A stretch of 64,000 bases of DNA from Bacteroidaceae bacterium (GCA_017464815.1 JAFTYI010000008.1:1-64000); one strand, 5' to 3'. Shown: positions 41,888 through 51,172, numbered from the stretch's first letter. Notes: generated by a model not told the origin, from the letters alone. Numbers and translations are program-made.

Positions 41888-43321
41888 ATGGCCCGAAAAA
41901 AGAAACAACTCCCTTTGCTTGAGAAGGTAACGATAACCGACGTGGCTGCCGAAGGAATGGCGTTGGCACGTGTGAACGATTTGGTCGTGTTTGTGCCCTA
42001 CGTAGTGCCCGGCGACGTGGTGGACTTGCAGGTGAAGCGCAAGAAGCACAGCTATGCAGAAGCCGTAGCGGTGCATTTCCACGAGTATTCACCCGTCCGC
42101 GCAGTGCCCTTCTGCCAACACTATGGCGTGTGTGGCGGATGCAAGTGGCAAGTGTTGCCTTACGAAGAGCAAATCAAATACAAGCAGAAGCAGGTGGAGG
42201 CAAACCTGCGCCGCATCGGAAAGATAGAGTTGCCGGAGATTACTCCCATCCTCGGCTCGGAGAAGACCCGGTTCTACCGCAACAAGCTGGAGTTCACCTT
42301 CAGCAACAAGCGTTGGCTCACCGAGGAGGAGGTGGCGCAAGAGGTGAAGTATGACCAGATGAACGCCGTAGGCTTCCACATCCCCGGCGCCTTCGACAAG
42401 GTGTTGGCCATCGAGAAGTGTTGGCTTCAGGACGACATCAGCAACCGCATCCGCAACGCCATGCGCGACTATGCCTACGACAAAGGTCTCACCTTCTTCA
42501 ACCTGCGCACACAAGAAGGGTTGCTCCGAAACCTGATGGTGCGCACCTCGTCAACGGGCGAACTGATGGTGCTCCTGCAATGCAACGCCACCTGCGCCGA
42601 GGAGGAGGAGCAGATGAAGGGGTTGCTACAATATGTAGCCGACGAATTTCCCGAAATCACCTCGCTCCTCTACGTCATCAACAACAAGTGCAACGACACC
42701 ATCGGCGACCTCGACGTACACGTCTTCCGTGGCAACGACCACATCTTCGAGGAGATGGAGGGCTTGCGCTTCAAGGTGGGGCCAAAGTCGTTCTACCAGA
42801 CAAATAGCGAACAGGCCTATAATTTATATAAAATCGCGCGCACGTATGCAGGACTTACCGGCAACGAGCTCGTCTACGACCTCTACACCGGCACAGGCAC
42901 CATCGCCAACTTCGTCAGCCGACAGGCGCGCAAGGTGGTGGGCATCGAGTATGTGCCCGAAGCCATTGAAGACGCCAAGGTGAACTCGGCCATCAACGGC
43001 ATCGAGAACACCCTCTTCTACGCCGGCGACATGAAGGACATCCTCACCCGCGACTTCATCGAGGAACACGGACGCCCCGACGTCATCATCACCGACCCAC
43101 CACGCGCAGGTATGCACAACGATGTGATTGACGCCATCCTGTTTGCCTCGCCACGCCGCATCGTCTATGTGAGTTGCAACCCCGCCACACAGGCACGCGA
43201 CCTCCAACTTCTGGACAAGGATTACAAGGTGATGGCCGTGCAACCCGTAGACATGTTTCCCCACACGCATCATGTGGAAAACGTCGTGTTGCTGGAAAAA
43301 AGAGGAGAGGACAAAGAGTAA
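41888..43321 (+). CDS. rlmD: 23S rRNA (uracil-C5)-methyltransferase RlmD
   Basis: This 477-aa SAM-dependent enzyme forms m5U in 23S rRNA. The N-terminal TRAM RNA-binding domain (EKVTITDVAAEGMALARVND) is followed by the iron-sulfur cysteines in CQHYGVCGGCKW. The methyltransferase core has YDLYTGTGTIANF (SAM), ITDPPRAGMH and VSCNPATQARDL, with the nucleophile Cys in the last. Both RlmD and RlmCD-type enzymes look like this, so the exact uridine is not certain. The AYNLYK segment uses unusually AT-rich codons. It is followed after a 22-bp array by an RluA-type gene, so rRNA or tRNA modification genes cluster here. Confidence 0.93.
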   Translation: MARKKKQLPLLEKVTITDVAAEGMALARVNDLVVFVPYVVPGDVVDLQVKRKKHSYAEAVAVHFHEYSPVRAVPFCQHYGVCGGCKWQVLPYEEQIKYKQKQVEANLRRIGKIELPEITPILGSEKTRFYRNKLEFTFSNKRWLTEEEVAQEVKYDQMNAVGFHIPGAFDKVLAIEKCWLQDDISNRIRNAMRDYAYDKGLTFFNLRTQEGLLRNLMVRTSSTGELMVLLQCNATCAEEEEQMKGLLQYVADEFPEITSLLYVINNKCNDTIGDLDVHVFRGNDHIFEEMEGLRFKVGPKSFYQTNSEQAYNLYKIARTYAGLTGNELVYDLYTGTGTIANFVSRQARKVVGIEYVPEAIEDAKVNSAINGIENTLFYAGDMKDILTRDFIEEHGRPDVIITDPPRAGMHNDVIDAILFASPRRIVYVSCNPATQARDLQLLDKDYKVMAVQPVDMFPHTHHVENVVLLEKRGEDKE

Positions 43322-43329
43322 AAGAGGCA

Positions 43330-43461
43330 ACATCACTGGCCATAAGACAAGACATCACTGGCCAAAAGATGAAGCCACCTTAACCCAAGGCTAAGGCCAC
43401 CTTAACCCTGAGGTAAGGCAAGATGAACCCAAGGCTAAGGTTTGTTAACAAAAAAACATCG
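43330..43461. repeat. Six-unit 22-bp array with two unit families in one register
   Basis: ACATCACTGGCC units start at 43330 and 43352. AACCC cores of a different unit lie at 43382, 43404 and 43426, and a final diverged unit follows. The 22-bp register continues across the change of sequence. Bases 43428-43449 match 5671-5692 inverted. Confidence 0.85.
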
Positions 43462-43465
43462 AATT

Positions 43466-44398
43466 ATGCGAAACAGAAATAACACATCCGACCGTCCGAG
43501 GGCGAGAAGAGCCGACCAATACACCAACTTCCCCACGGTGAAGGAGCCCATCGAGCTGATGGACTTTCTCGTCACCAAGGGATGCATGAGCCGCAACAAG
43601 GTGAAGGCCCTGCTGACCCACCGCGCCATCATGGTCGACAAGAAGATTACCACCCAATACAACTTCGAATTGCGACCGGGCATGGTGGTGCAGATGAGCA
43701 GAAGCCACAATCAGAAGGATTTCAAAAGCTCTCAAATCAAGCTCCTCTACGAGGATGCCTACCTCATCGTCGTGGAGAAACACGAGGGAGTGCCGGCCGT
43801 GGGCAACGAGAAGAAGCGCGAACGCACCGTCCTCTCCATCCTCGACGAATACGTCAAGCGCACAGGCAAGCAACGCCGCGTCTATGGCATCCACCGGCTC
43901 GACCGCGAAGCCTCGGGCCTCATGATATTCGCCAAGGACGAGCGCACCAAGAAGAACCTGCAGGACAACTGGGAAAGACTGGTAAGGGAGCGCACCTTCG
44001 TGGCCATCGTCGAGGGCGAAATGGAGAAGGAGCACGGCGTCGTCTCCTCGTGGTTGGTCGACGGACAAGTGTATGTGGCCGAAGCCCTGAGCAACTACTC
44101 ACCCGACAAGGCGGTGACACACTACGCCACCATCAAGCGGGCCAACGGATATTCACTCGTGGAGCTGGAGTTGGCCCACGGACGCAAAGAGCAGACACGC
44201 ACCCACATGCAAGCACTGAACCACCCCATTGTGGGCGACCCGGATTGCACCCGGGAGAACCCTCTCAGACGAATGGCCCTGCACGGCTTCCGCCTGGGCC
44301 TCATCCACCCGGTGACGGGCGAGCCGATGACGTTTGAAATCCCCTACCCGATGAACTTCCGCAAGTTGCTGATGCACTCCGAGGAGGAGAAAAAATAA
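43466..44398 (+). CDS. RluA-family pseudouridine synthase
   Basis: The 310-aa protein has an S4 RNA-binding domain at the N-terminus (ELMDFLVTKGCMSRNKVKALL). The RluA catalytic domain follows with YGIHRLDREASGLMIFAKD, where the Asp after HRL is the catalytic residue. ELELAHGRKEQTRTHMQAL and PIVGDPDC are the other conserved blocks. It should make pseudouridine in rRNA or tRNA. The exact site is unknown. ATG 43466 is chosen because the open frame before it (to 43442) runs into the repeat array. It is followed by comF with only 8 nt between, so the two are co-transcribed. Confidence 0.9.
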   Translation: MRNRNNTSDRPRARRADQYTNFPTVKEPIELMDFLVTKGCMSRNKVKALLTHRAIMVDKKITTQYNFELRPGMVVQMSRSHNQKDFKSSQIKLLYEDAYLIVVEKHEGVPAVGNEKKRERTVLSILDEYVKRTGKQRRVYGIHRLDREASGLMIFAKDERTKKNLQDNWERLVRERTFVAIVEGEMEKEHGVVSSWLVDGQVYVAEALSNYSPDKAVTHYATIKRANGYSLVELELAHGRKEQTRTHMQALNHPIVGDPDCTRENPLRRMALHGFRLGLIHPVTGEPMTFEIPYPMNFRKLLMHSEEEKK

Positions 44399-44406
44399 AA
44401 AGAAGG

Positions 44407-45117
44407 ATGCACCCGTTGCTCACCTCCGTCATCGACCTGTTGTTTCCCCGCAAGTGTCCGATATGCGGTCGCCGGTTGAAGTTGGAAAACGGCACCATCT
44501 GCATGGATTGCCTGAGCACATTGCCTCACACCCGATACCACTCGTGGCCAGGCAACCCCTTGGAGCAACGCTTCTATGGCATTGTCCCCATCGAACGGGC
44601 AGCCAGCTACTTCTACTACACCCCCCAAAGCCACGCCCACAAAATCATCCACGAGCTGAAGTACTATGGCAATGCCTTGATGGGAGTAGAGATGGGGCGC
44701 TGCATGGCCACCCACTTCCAAATCGGAGATGCAGACTTTTTCGAAGGGATTGACCTGATAGTGGCCGTCCCCCTGTCCGCCAAGCGCACAAGGCAACGCG
44801 GCTACAACCAATCGGCCATGATTGCAAAAGGCATCAGCGAAGCAACAGGCATCCCCTTGGGAAACGACTCGCTGGTGCGCACGGTGGACAACCCCTCGCA
44901 AACCCGCCTCAAGGACAACATGCAACGATGGGAAAACGTGAAGGGCATCTTTGCCGTAAACCACCAGGAGGCGCATCGGATAGAGGGCAGACACATCCTG
45001 TTGGTGGACGACGTGAGCACCACCGGCGCCACCCTGTCGGCTTGTGCAACAACCATCAAGGAGGCAGTGCCCAATTGCCGCATAAGCATAGCCACACTGG
45101 CCGTGACACAAAGATGA
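44407..45117 (+). CDS. comF: ComF-family phosphoribosyltransferase-like protein
   Basis: The 236-aa protein has an N-terminal zinc ribbon (CPICGRRL and ICMDC). The phosphoribosyltransferase fold follows, with IVAVPLSAKRTRQRGYNQS and the PRPP loop ILLVDDVSTTGATLSAC. ComF is needed for DNA uptake in competent bacteria, but many non-competent species keep it and its substrate is not settled. The last five codons (GTG ACA CAA AGA TGA) are identical to a unit of the repeat array behind the gene, as if the array grew from the gene end. Confidence 0.88.
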   Translation: MHPLLTSVIDLLFPRKCPICGRRLKLENGTICMDCLSTLPHTRYHSWPGNPLEQRFYGIVPIERAASYFYYTPQSHAHKIIHELKYYGNALMGVEMGRCMATHFQIGDADFFEGIDLIVAVPLSAKRTRQRGYNQSAMIAKGISEATGIPLGNDSLVRTVDNPSQTRLKDNMQRWENVKGIFAVNHQEAHRIEGRHILLVDDVSTTGATLSACATTIKEAVPNCRISIATLAVTQR

Positions 45118-45222
45118 CGCAAAGATATGGCCAAAGATGACACAAAGGCTATGCAAAGGCAACGAGAAGGTGACACAAAGATGACGCAACGGTGACGCAA
45201 CGGTGACGCAAAGTGAGGGATT
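45103..45222. repeat. 22-bp array with 11-bp subunits, starting inside comF
   Basis: GTGACACAAAGATGACGC occurs at 45103 and again at 45170, three units later (67 bp). The end carries CGGTGACGCAA repeated at 11-bp steps, half of 22. Confidence 0.8.
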
Positions 45223-45290
45223 GCCCCCCTTCTTCCTCGCCAAACATAAAATTTCTTACCAAAGATACACGGCAAAAGGATTATTTTCAT

Positions 45291-45298
45291 TACCTTTG
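45291..45298 (+). promoter_or_regulatory. -7 element of the MG2-like protein gene
   Basis: TACCTTTG fits the consensus and lies 39 nt before ATG 45338, excluding the longer reading from 45203. Confidence 0.65.
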
Positions 45299-45337
45299 CC
45301 CCCGACTAAGCAATTTATCAAACCAAACGTATCAGAC

Positions 45338-47923
45338 ATGAAAACATTCACACAAACATGCCGCCTGCTTATAGGCTGTTTACTCCTCGCCTCCAGCGGA
45401 TTGAGCTTACATGCCCAATCAGACAAAAAGCCACAACAAACCCTATCCCCACAAACCGACAGTTTGGCACACTTCGTGCGCAACATAGTGACCTACAACA
45501 GCATGTTTGGTCAAGAGAAAGTATACCTACACTTTGACAACACCGGCTACTTCATGGGCGAAACCATCTGGTTCAAGGCATACGTGGTGAATCCCATGAC
45601 CAACCGTCCGAACATCCTCAGTCGCCTGCTCTATGTGGAGCTGCTCACCCCCGAGGGACGAGTGTTGCAAACCCACAAGCTGAAGATTGAAAACGGACAA
45701 TGCAACGGACAACTCTCGCTGAAGGACCTCCTGCACCCGGGCTTCTACGAAGTGCGCGCCTACACGGCTGTGATGCTCAACTGGCCGGATGCCCCCATCT
45801 TCTCCCGCGTGTTTCCCATCTTCCACGCACCTCAGTCAGAGGGGAAGGAGATGTACAAAGACCCCTTCATGACCCCCATCCCACAAAGCGAACGCCGGCC
45901 GGACATGCGCGCCCAACACCCCAAAGCGGAAAAGGCGAACATCCAATTCTTCCCCGAAGGCGGAAACCTGATAGCGGGCGTGGCCAACCAAGTGGCCTTC
46001 AAGGCAACGGACAAGCGGGGCAACCCAATCACCATCAGTGGCACCATCTATAACAGCCTGCACGAGCAGGTGGCCACCACACAGACGACCCACCAGGGCA
46101 TGGGACGCTTCACCCTGACTCCGGCCGAGGGAGAAACCTACCACTTGGAGACAACCGGCGAAGATGGCAAGCCCCACCTGTTCAACCTGCCGATGGCCGA
46201 TGCAAAGGGATTTGCCATGACGGTAGACAACCTGCACGACCAACACCTGGACATCCACCTGTCGCACAACGGACGCATGGACACCACGCGGGCACTGGGA
46301 TTGACCGTCATGTGTCGCGGACGGGTGATACGCTTCGAGCAAATCAAGTGGAATGACCTCGCAACCACCACACTGACAATACCGAAGGAGACACTGCCCG
46401 AGGGCATCAACCAAGTCACCTTGTTCGACACCGAAGGACGCGTCTATGCCGACCGGCTCTTCTTCATCCCTCCCACACAATCCGTCCGCTTTGCCTTGAG
46501 CGGAAGAAAGAACACCTACCAGCCACGCGAAAAGGTGGAGATGAACTTCAAACTGACCGACACGGAGGGAAACCCCGTGAGGACGATGTTCTCACTGGCC
46601 GTGCGTGATGCCGACACCGACACCCCCACCAACGAAGCCAACGGAGGAGGAAGCATTGCTGCCAACCTGCTGCTCGGCTCGGAGTTGAAGGGCTACATCC
46701 ACAACATCGACTACTACTTCGAGGCCGACGACGAGCCTCACCGCCAAGCTTTGGACCTGCTCCTCTGCACCCAAGGATGGCGACGCTATGACTGGGAGAA
46801 GATGACCCGTCCCGAGGAGTTCGTGGTGAACTATCCGGCCGAAGAGGGAATCCTCATCCGAGGCGACCTGACCTCGACTTTCCGCAATAGGGCAAAGGAG
46901 GGGGTCGACATCAAGGTATTCCTCTACAACGGAGCGGGCCGTTCGCTGAAGGGCTCATGCCTCACCGACAAGGACGGGCGGTTTGCCTTCTTGGCCGAGG
47001 ACTTCAACGGACGGTGGGTCATGAACATCCAGACCTATGAGAACGACAAGTTGAAGGAGATGAACGTGAACCTGACCAAGACGGCCTCTCCCCAAGGACG
47101 CCCGTTTGCCGACGTGGAGAAGAATCTGTTCTATGCCCCCAAAGACGCTCCAAAGGAGTTTGTAGAGGTGGAGGACTCGATGAAGCTGTACGACGAAAAG
47201 GGAAGGACCCGCTGGGAAAACCTGCTTCCCACGGTGGAGGTGGAGGAGGACAGAGAGTGGCACTCCGACCTGGTGCGCAAGTGGCACAACGTCATCTATG
47301 AGATGGAAGACGAGCGCATGCGCATGGACGAGACGGGTGAAGACTACCTGGTTGAGTTCTACCGCTGGTTGGAGCAGACCAACCCCTACTTCCAGTTTGA
47401 CATCGACACCAGCCAACTGACCGCCCGCTACAAGGGACGCCCCGTGCGCTTCTTTATCAGCCGCGTCGGCACTGGCGGATGGTTGGTGGAGCAGAACGTC
47501 AGCATCAACGTGGAAGACCTCACCATCCACGATGTGGAAGCCATTGCCATCAGCGACAAGCCCAACGTGGAGATGGCCTTGGCCCGCTATGGGCTCGACT
47601 CCATCAGCAGCAAGGACAACACGGTTGTCATCTCACTCTTCGTGCGCAACGACTACTTCCGCCACAAGGAGTACAAAGGGATGCGCCGCACCAAGTTTCA
47701 GGGATTCACCCCGGCCTTGCAATTCTATCAGCCCGACTACAGTTATGCCGACCTTCCCGACGAGAAGGACTTCCGCCGCACCCTCTTCTGGGCACCTTAC
47801 GTGACCACCGACAAACAGGGAGAGGCCAGCGTCACCTTCTTCAACAGCCCCCATTGCAGGCACATGAGCGTCAGTGCCGAGACCATCACCTTTGGCGGTG
47901 TGATGGGAAGCTTCAAGGAGTAG
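45338..47923 (+). CDS. Exported MG2-like beta-domain protein, 861 aa
   Basis: The protein has a signal peptide (MKTFTQTCRLLIGCLL to HAQS). Just behind it lies an MG2-like domain (KVYLHFDNTGYFMGETIWFKAYV), the same element seen in alpha-2-macroglobulins. More beta domains follow (FFPEGGNLIAGVANQVAFKA, YQPREKVEMNFKLTD). Near the end, FWAPYVTTDKQGEASVTFFNS matches the delivery-type segment of Bacteroidota surface proteins with carboxypeptidase-like beta folds. No catalytic motif is visible. Proteins of this type and size are common in Bacteroides and mostly annotated as hypothetical or as TonB-receptor-like regulatory folds. Its likely place is the periplasm or outer membrane. Confidence 0.65.
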   Translation: MKTFTQTCRLLIGCLLLASSGLSLHAQSDKKPQQTLSPQTDSLAHFVRNIVTYNSMFGQEKVYLHFDNTGYFMGETIWFKAYVVNPMTNRPNILSRLLYVELLTPEGRVLQTHKLKIENGQCNGQLSLKDLLHPGFYEVRAYTAVMLNWPDAPIFSRVFPIFHAPQSEGKEMYKDPFMTPIPQSERRPDMRAQHPKAEKANIQFFPEGGNLIAGVANQVAFKATDKRGNPITISGTIYNSLHEQVATTQTTHQGMGRFTLTPAEGETYHLETTGEDGKPHLFNLPMADAKGFAMTVDNLHDQHLDIHLSHNGRMDTTRALGLTVMCRGRVIRFEQIKWNDLATTTLTIPKETLPEGINQVTLFDTEGRVYADRLFFIPPTQSVRFALSGRKNTYQPREKVEMNFKLTDTEGNPVRTMFSLAVRDADTDTPTNEANGGGSIAANLLLGSELKGYIHNIDYYFEADDEPHRQALDLLLCTQGWRRYDWEKMTRPEEFVVNYPAEEGILIRGDLTSTFRNRAKEGVDIKVFLYNGAGRSLKGSCLTDKDGRFAFLAEDFNGRWVMNIQTYENDKLKEMNVNLTKTASPQGRPFADVEKNLFYAPKDAPKEFVEVEDSMKLYDEKGRTRWENLLPTVEVEEDREWHSDLVRKWHNVIYEMEDERMRMDETGEDYLVEFYRWLEQTNPYFQFDIDTSQLTARYKGRPVRFFISRVGTGGWLVEQNVSINVEDLTIHDVEAIAISDKPNVEMALARYGLDSISSKDNTVVISLFVRNDYFRHKEYKGMRRTKFQGFTPALQFYQPDYSYADLPDEKDFRRTLFWAPYVTTDKQGEASVTFFNSPHCRHMSVSAETITFGGVMGSFKE

Positions 47924-47948
47924 AGGGAAAGAGGCGCGACTCAGATAC

Positions 47949-48002
47949 AAAAAGAATCTGTCAGTTGTCCGGAGCAAGTCCGTCAACTGACAGATTCTTT
48001 TT
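47949..48002. terminator. Bidirectional terminator with 19-bp stem
   Basis: AAAAAGAATCTGTCAGTTG pairs exactly with the arm at 47984-48002, ending in TTTTT on each strand. It serves the convergent MG2-like and TRIC genes. Confidence 0.85.
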
Positions 48003-48005
48003 GTG

Positions 48006-48180
48006 CCAACCGGCTGCATTCTCCCGTCCAACCGGCTGCATCCTCCCGTCCAGATGGCAGTGTTCTTGTCATCCAACAGGCAGCATTCGCCCGTCCAGCT
48101 GATAGGTTTCCTTCCGACTCTGACAGATGATTCCTTCTGACTTTGACTGATATCCCCCTCAGACTCTTACAGATTTCCTG
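48006..48180. repeat. Degenerate 22-23-bp array, eight units
   Basis: Units start at 48006, 48028, 48050, 48073, 48095, 48118, 48141 and 48164 (steps 22, 22, 23, 22, 23, 23, 23). They drift gradually from CCAACCGGCTGCAT to CTCTGACAGATGATT and end at the TRIC stop codon. Confidence 0.85.
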
Positions 48181-48184
48181 TGGG

Positions 48185-48811
48185 TTATCCCTCCTCGCCT
48201 TCTCCCTTCAGGATGGGCAGGCCCAGATGGTACTTCACGGCCAGGACACGCACGAGGAAGACGCTGAGTCCACTGAGGCACTGGGTCAGCACCAGGTCAA
48301 CCCCCAACCAATCAAAGAGGCCATAGAAGAGGCCGCCAATGATGCAGGCCAAGGCGTAGATTTCCTTACGGAAGATGAGGGGAATCTCGTTGATGAACAC
48401 GTCGCGGAAGACCCCTCCGGCCGCGCCCGTGATGGTGCCCATGATGACGGCCACCCACAGGGGGAAGCCCAATGCGAGTGCCTTCTCCACACCCACCACG
48501 GTAAAGAGGGCCAGGCCGATGGTGTCGAAGATAAAGAAGGTGTTCTGTTGGTGAATGAGGCGCTTGCCAAACACGATGACCCACAGCAGGGCTATGCCCG
48601 AACAGATGAGGTACATGGGGTTGGTCATCCAAATGGGGGTGACACCCAGCATGAGGTCGCGCAACGTACCACCGCCAATGGCCGTCACCACCCCCACAAC
48701 GTAGGCTCCAAACAAATCGAACCGCTTGGCCGAAGCCAGGCGTATGCCACTGATGGCAAAGGCAAAGGTGCCGATGAAGTCGAGCACCTCCATGAAACTG
48801 GGGAATCCCAT
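48185..48811 (-). CDS. TRIC-family cation channel (YadS-like)
   Basis: This 208-aa membrane protein with seven hydrophobic helices is made of two similar halves, each with a Gly-rich turn (TAIGGGTLRDLMLG and TGAAGGVFRDVFINE). This is the signature of prokaryotic TRIC channels (formerly UPF0126), which form trimeric cation pores. The physiological role in bacteria is not established. It is the last gene of the run rarA, dehydrogenase, TRIC, with 45 nt to the gene before it. Its 3' end adjoins a repeat array and the shared terminator. Confidence 0.9.
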   Translation of the reverse strand: MGFPSFMEVLDFIGTFAFAISGIRLASAKRFDLFGAYVVGVVTAIGGGTLRDLMLGVTPIWMTNPMYLICSGIALLWVIVFGKRLIHQQNTFFIFDTIGLALFTVVGVEKALALGFPLWVAVIMGTITGAAGGVFRDVFINEIPLIFRKEIYALACIIGGLFYGLFDWLGVDLVLTQCLSGLSVFLVRVLAVKYHLGLPILKGEGEEG

Positions 48812-48856
48812 AGCAATAGAAGTTATTGAAATTACTGTTTCCTGATTGGTTGTACT

Positions 48857-49813
48857 TTACTGTGCCACATTATTGACCGGTGTGCCGGCCACGTACTGGC
48901 GCAAGTTCTCCACGGCCACCTGCATCAGTCGGGTGCGTGCCTCCACGGTTGCCCATGCGATGTGGGGCGTGGTGAAGCAGTTGCGTGCCGTCAACAGGGG
49001 GTTGTCGGCCCGTGGCGGCTCTTGCGAGAGGACATCGAGTCCGGCCGCCCACAGGCGTTTCTGGTTAAGTGCTTCGGCCAAGTCCGCCTCGTTCACCAAG
49101 GGGCCTCGTCCGGTGTTGATGAGGATGGCCGATGGCTTCATGAGGGCCAATCGTGCAGCGTTCACCAGGCCCAGTGTGTCGTCGGTGAGCGGACAGTGCA
49201 GGCTCACGACGTCGGCCGTGCGGAAGAGTTCGTCCATCGGACAGGGGGTGATGCCTGCGGGCAGTCCGCTCGCCGGTTTGGAGGTGTAGGCCACCACTTC
49301 CATGCCGAAAGCCAGAGCTATGCGTGCCGTGGCCATGCCCGTGTTGCCAAGGCCGACGATGCCCATGCGCTTGCCGGCCAGTTCGATGAGGGGGGTGTCC
49401 CAGTAGCAGAAGTCGGAGCAGGCCGTCCATCTGCCTCGGGCATTCTCTCTGGCATAGTGTCCCACCCTCTGTGTGATGTGCAGCAGGTGGGCAAACACCA
49501 TCTGTGCCACCGAGGCGGTGCTGTAGGCCGGAATGTTTGTCACCACGATGCCGCGGCGTCGGGCGGCGGCAATGTCCACCACGTTGTATCCCGTGGCCAA
49601 CACACCGATGTACTTCAGCGTTGGCAGTTGTTCCATGTGTGCCTCGGTGAGCACCGTCTTGTTGGTCAGCAAGGCGTCGGCACCGGTGGCCCGTTGTATC
49701 AGTTCCTCGGGGGTTGTGCGGTCGTGCACCGTACACTCTCCTAACTTGTGCAGTGCCTCCCACGAGAGGTCACCGGGATTGGCGGCAAGGCCGTCGAGGA
49801 CGATGATTTTCAT
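48857..49813 (-). CDS. D-2-hydroxyacid dehydrogenase (glycerate/hydroxypyruvate type)
   Basis: The 318-aa NAD-dependent enzyme has KYIGVLATGYNVVDI, the dinucleotide motif GIVGLGNTGMA, INTGRGPLVNEADL with the substrate-binding Arg, DVLSQEPP with the Glu of the catalytic pair and TPHIAWAT with the catalytic His. It is closest in pattern to glycerate dehydrogenase / hydroxypyruvate reductase. ATG 49813 with an AGGAG-type site is chosen over the frame start at 49849, which lies one base from the rarA stop. It is in one operon with rarA and TRIC. Glycerate kinase elsewhere in the window would use its product. Confidence 0.88.
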   Translation of the reverse strand: MKIIVLDGLAANPGDLSWEALHKLGECTVHDRTTPEELIQRATGADALLTNKTVLTEAHMEQLPTLKYIGVLATGYNVVDIAAARRRGIVVTNIPAYSTASVAQMVFAHLLHITQRVGHYARENARGRWTACSDFCYWDTPLIELAGKRMGIVGLGNTGMATARIALAFGMEVVAYTSKPASGLPAGITPCPMDELFRTADVVSLHCPLTDDTLGLVNAARLALMKPSAILINTGRGPLVNEADLAEALNQKRLWAAGLDVLSQEPPRADNPLLTARNCFTTPHIAWATVEARTRLMQVAVENLRQYVAGTPVNNVAQ

Positions 49814-49849
49814 AGTCTGTTTCTCCTTATTATATTGCTTGTCCTTCAC

Positions 49850-51121
49850 TTATTTGAACCGTTCTCCCCAGAGTTGTTGCATGCGCTCCCTGAGCTTGGC
49901 TTCGGCGGGGTTCTCCTGGGGTTGCCAGAAGCGGGCGTCCTTCACTTCGTCGGGCAGGAACTGCTGCTCCACGAAGTGGTCCTTATAGGCGTGGGCATAC
50001 TTGTAGTCCTTGCCATAGCCGAGCTGCTTCATCAGCTTGGTGGGTGCGTTGCGCAGGTGCAGGGGGACGGGGCAGTTGCCCGTGGCGCGCACGGTCTCGA
50101 GTGCCGCGCCTATGCCCATGTAGGCCGAGTTGCTCTTGGGGCTGGTGGCCAGGTAGACGGTGACTTCGGCCAGGGGAATGCGTCCCTCGGGCCATCCGAT
50201 TTTCATCACGGCTTCGAAGGCGGCGTTGGCTAGAAGCAGGGCATTGGGGTTGGCCAGCCCGATGTCCTCGGCGGCCGAGATGAGCAGGCGGCGGGCGATG
50301 AAGGCGGGGTCTTCGCCTCCCTCAATCATGCGTGCCAGCCAGTAGAGGGCAGCGTCGGGGTCGCTTCCACGGATGCTCTTGATGAAGGCCGAGATGATGT
50401 CGTAGTGCATCTCGCCGTCCTTGTCGTAGGCCAGGGGATTCTGTTGCAGGCGCTCCACCACCTTGTCGTCGGTGATGGTCACCTCCTTGTCGGCATCGGC
50501 CTCAACTACCAGCTCAAGGATGTTGAGCAGTTTGCGGGCGTCGCCTCCCGAGTAGCGCAGCAGGGCGTCGGTCTCGGCCAGGGTGATGTGGCGGCTCTTC
50601 ATCTGCTCGTCGGTGGTGACGGCGCGGTGGAGCAGTTCCAAGAGGTCGTCCTTCTCGAGCGACTTGAGCACGTAGAGCTGACACCTGGACAACAGGGGGC
50701 GGATGACCTCGAACGAGGGATTCTCGGTGGTGGCACCGATGAGGGTGACCACTCCCTTCTCCACGGCGCCCAGCAGCGAGTCTTGCTGCGACTTGCTGAA
50801 GCGGTGGATTTCGTCGATGAACAGGATGGGGCTTGCCTGTGAGAAGAAGCGGTTGCTCTGTGCCCGCTCGATGACCTCGCGCACGTCCTTCACGCCCGAG
50901 GTCACCGCACTCAGTGTGTAGAACGGCGTCTCCAGCTTGTTGGCGATAATCTGTGCCAAGGTGGTCTTCCCCACCCCGGGAGGTCCCCACAGGATGAAGG
51001 ATGAGATGCGTCCGGCATCAATCATTTTGCGCAACACGGCTCCCTGTCCCACCAGGTGCTTCTGCCCTATGTATTCGTCCAGCGTCCGCGGTCGCAGGCG
51101 CTCTGCCAATGGTTGTCCCAT
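49850..51121 (-). CDS. rarA: Replication-associated recombination protein A
   Basis: This 423-aa AAA+ ATPase acts at stalled replication forks and single-stranded DNA gaps. PLAERLRPRTLDEYIGQ opens the protein. Walker A is GPPGVGKTT, Walker B is ILFIDEIHRF, and sensor 1 lies in LIGATTENPSFE. SGGDARKLLNILE is the sensor 2 region. The C-terminal tetramerisation part contains RRLLISAAEDIGLANP and AYMGIGAALE, typical of RarA/MgsA/WRNIP1. Length is normal. It is the first gene of the operon with the dehydrogenase and TRIC genes, driven by a full promoter. Confidence 0.96.
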   Translation of the reverse strand: MGQPLAERLRPRTLDEYIGQKHLVGQGAVLRKMIDAGRISSFILWGPPGVGKTTLAQIIANKLETPFYTLSAVTSGVKDVREVIERAQSNRFFSQASPILFIDEIHRFSKSQQDSLLGAVEKGVVTLIGATTENPSFEVIRPLLSRCQLYVLKSLEKDDLLELLHRAVTTDEQMKSRHITLAETDALLRYSGGDARKLLNILELVVEADADKEVTITDDKVVERLQQNPLAYDKDGEMHYDIISAFIKSIRGSDPDAALYWLARMIEGGEDPAFIARRLLISAAEDIGLANPNALLLANAAFEAVMKIGWPEGRIPLAEVTVYLATSPKSNSAYMGIGAALETVRATGNCPVPLHLRNAPTKLMKQLGYGKDYKYAHAYKDHFVEQQFLPDEVKDARFWQPQENPAEAKLRERMQQLWGERFK

Positions 51122-51142
51122 GTCGTTTTTCTATTTTGGGAG

Positions 51143-51172
51143 CAAAGATAGTGCAAGCTGAGAGAAGAACAA
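51143..51172 (-). promoter_or_regulatory. Promoter of the rarA operon
   Basis: On the minus strand TTG (51172-51170) is followed after 19 bp by TATCTTTG (51150-51143). Confidence 0.8.
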
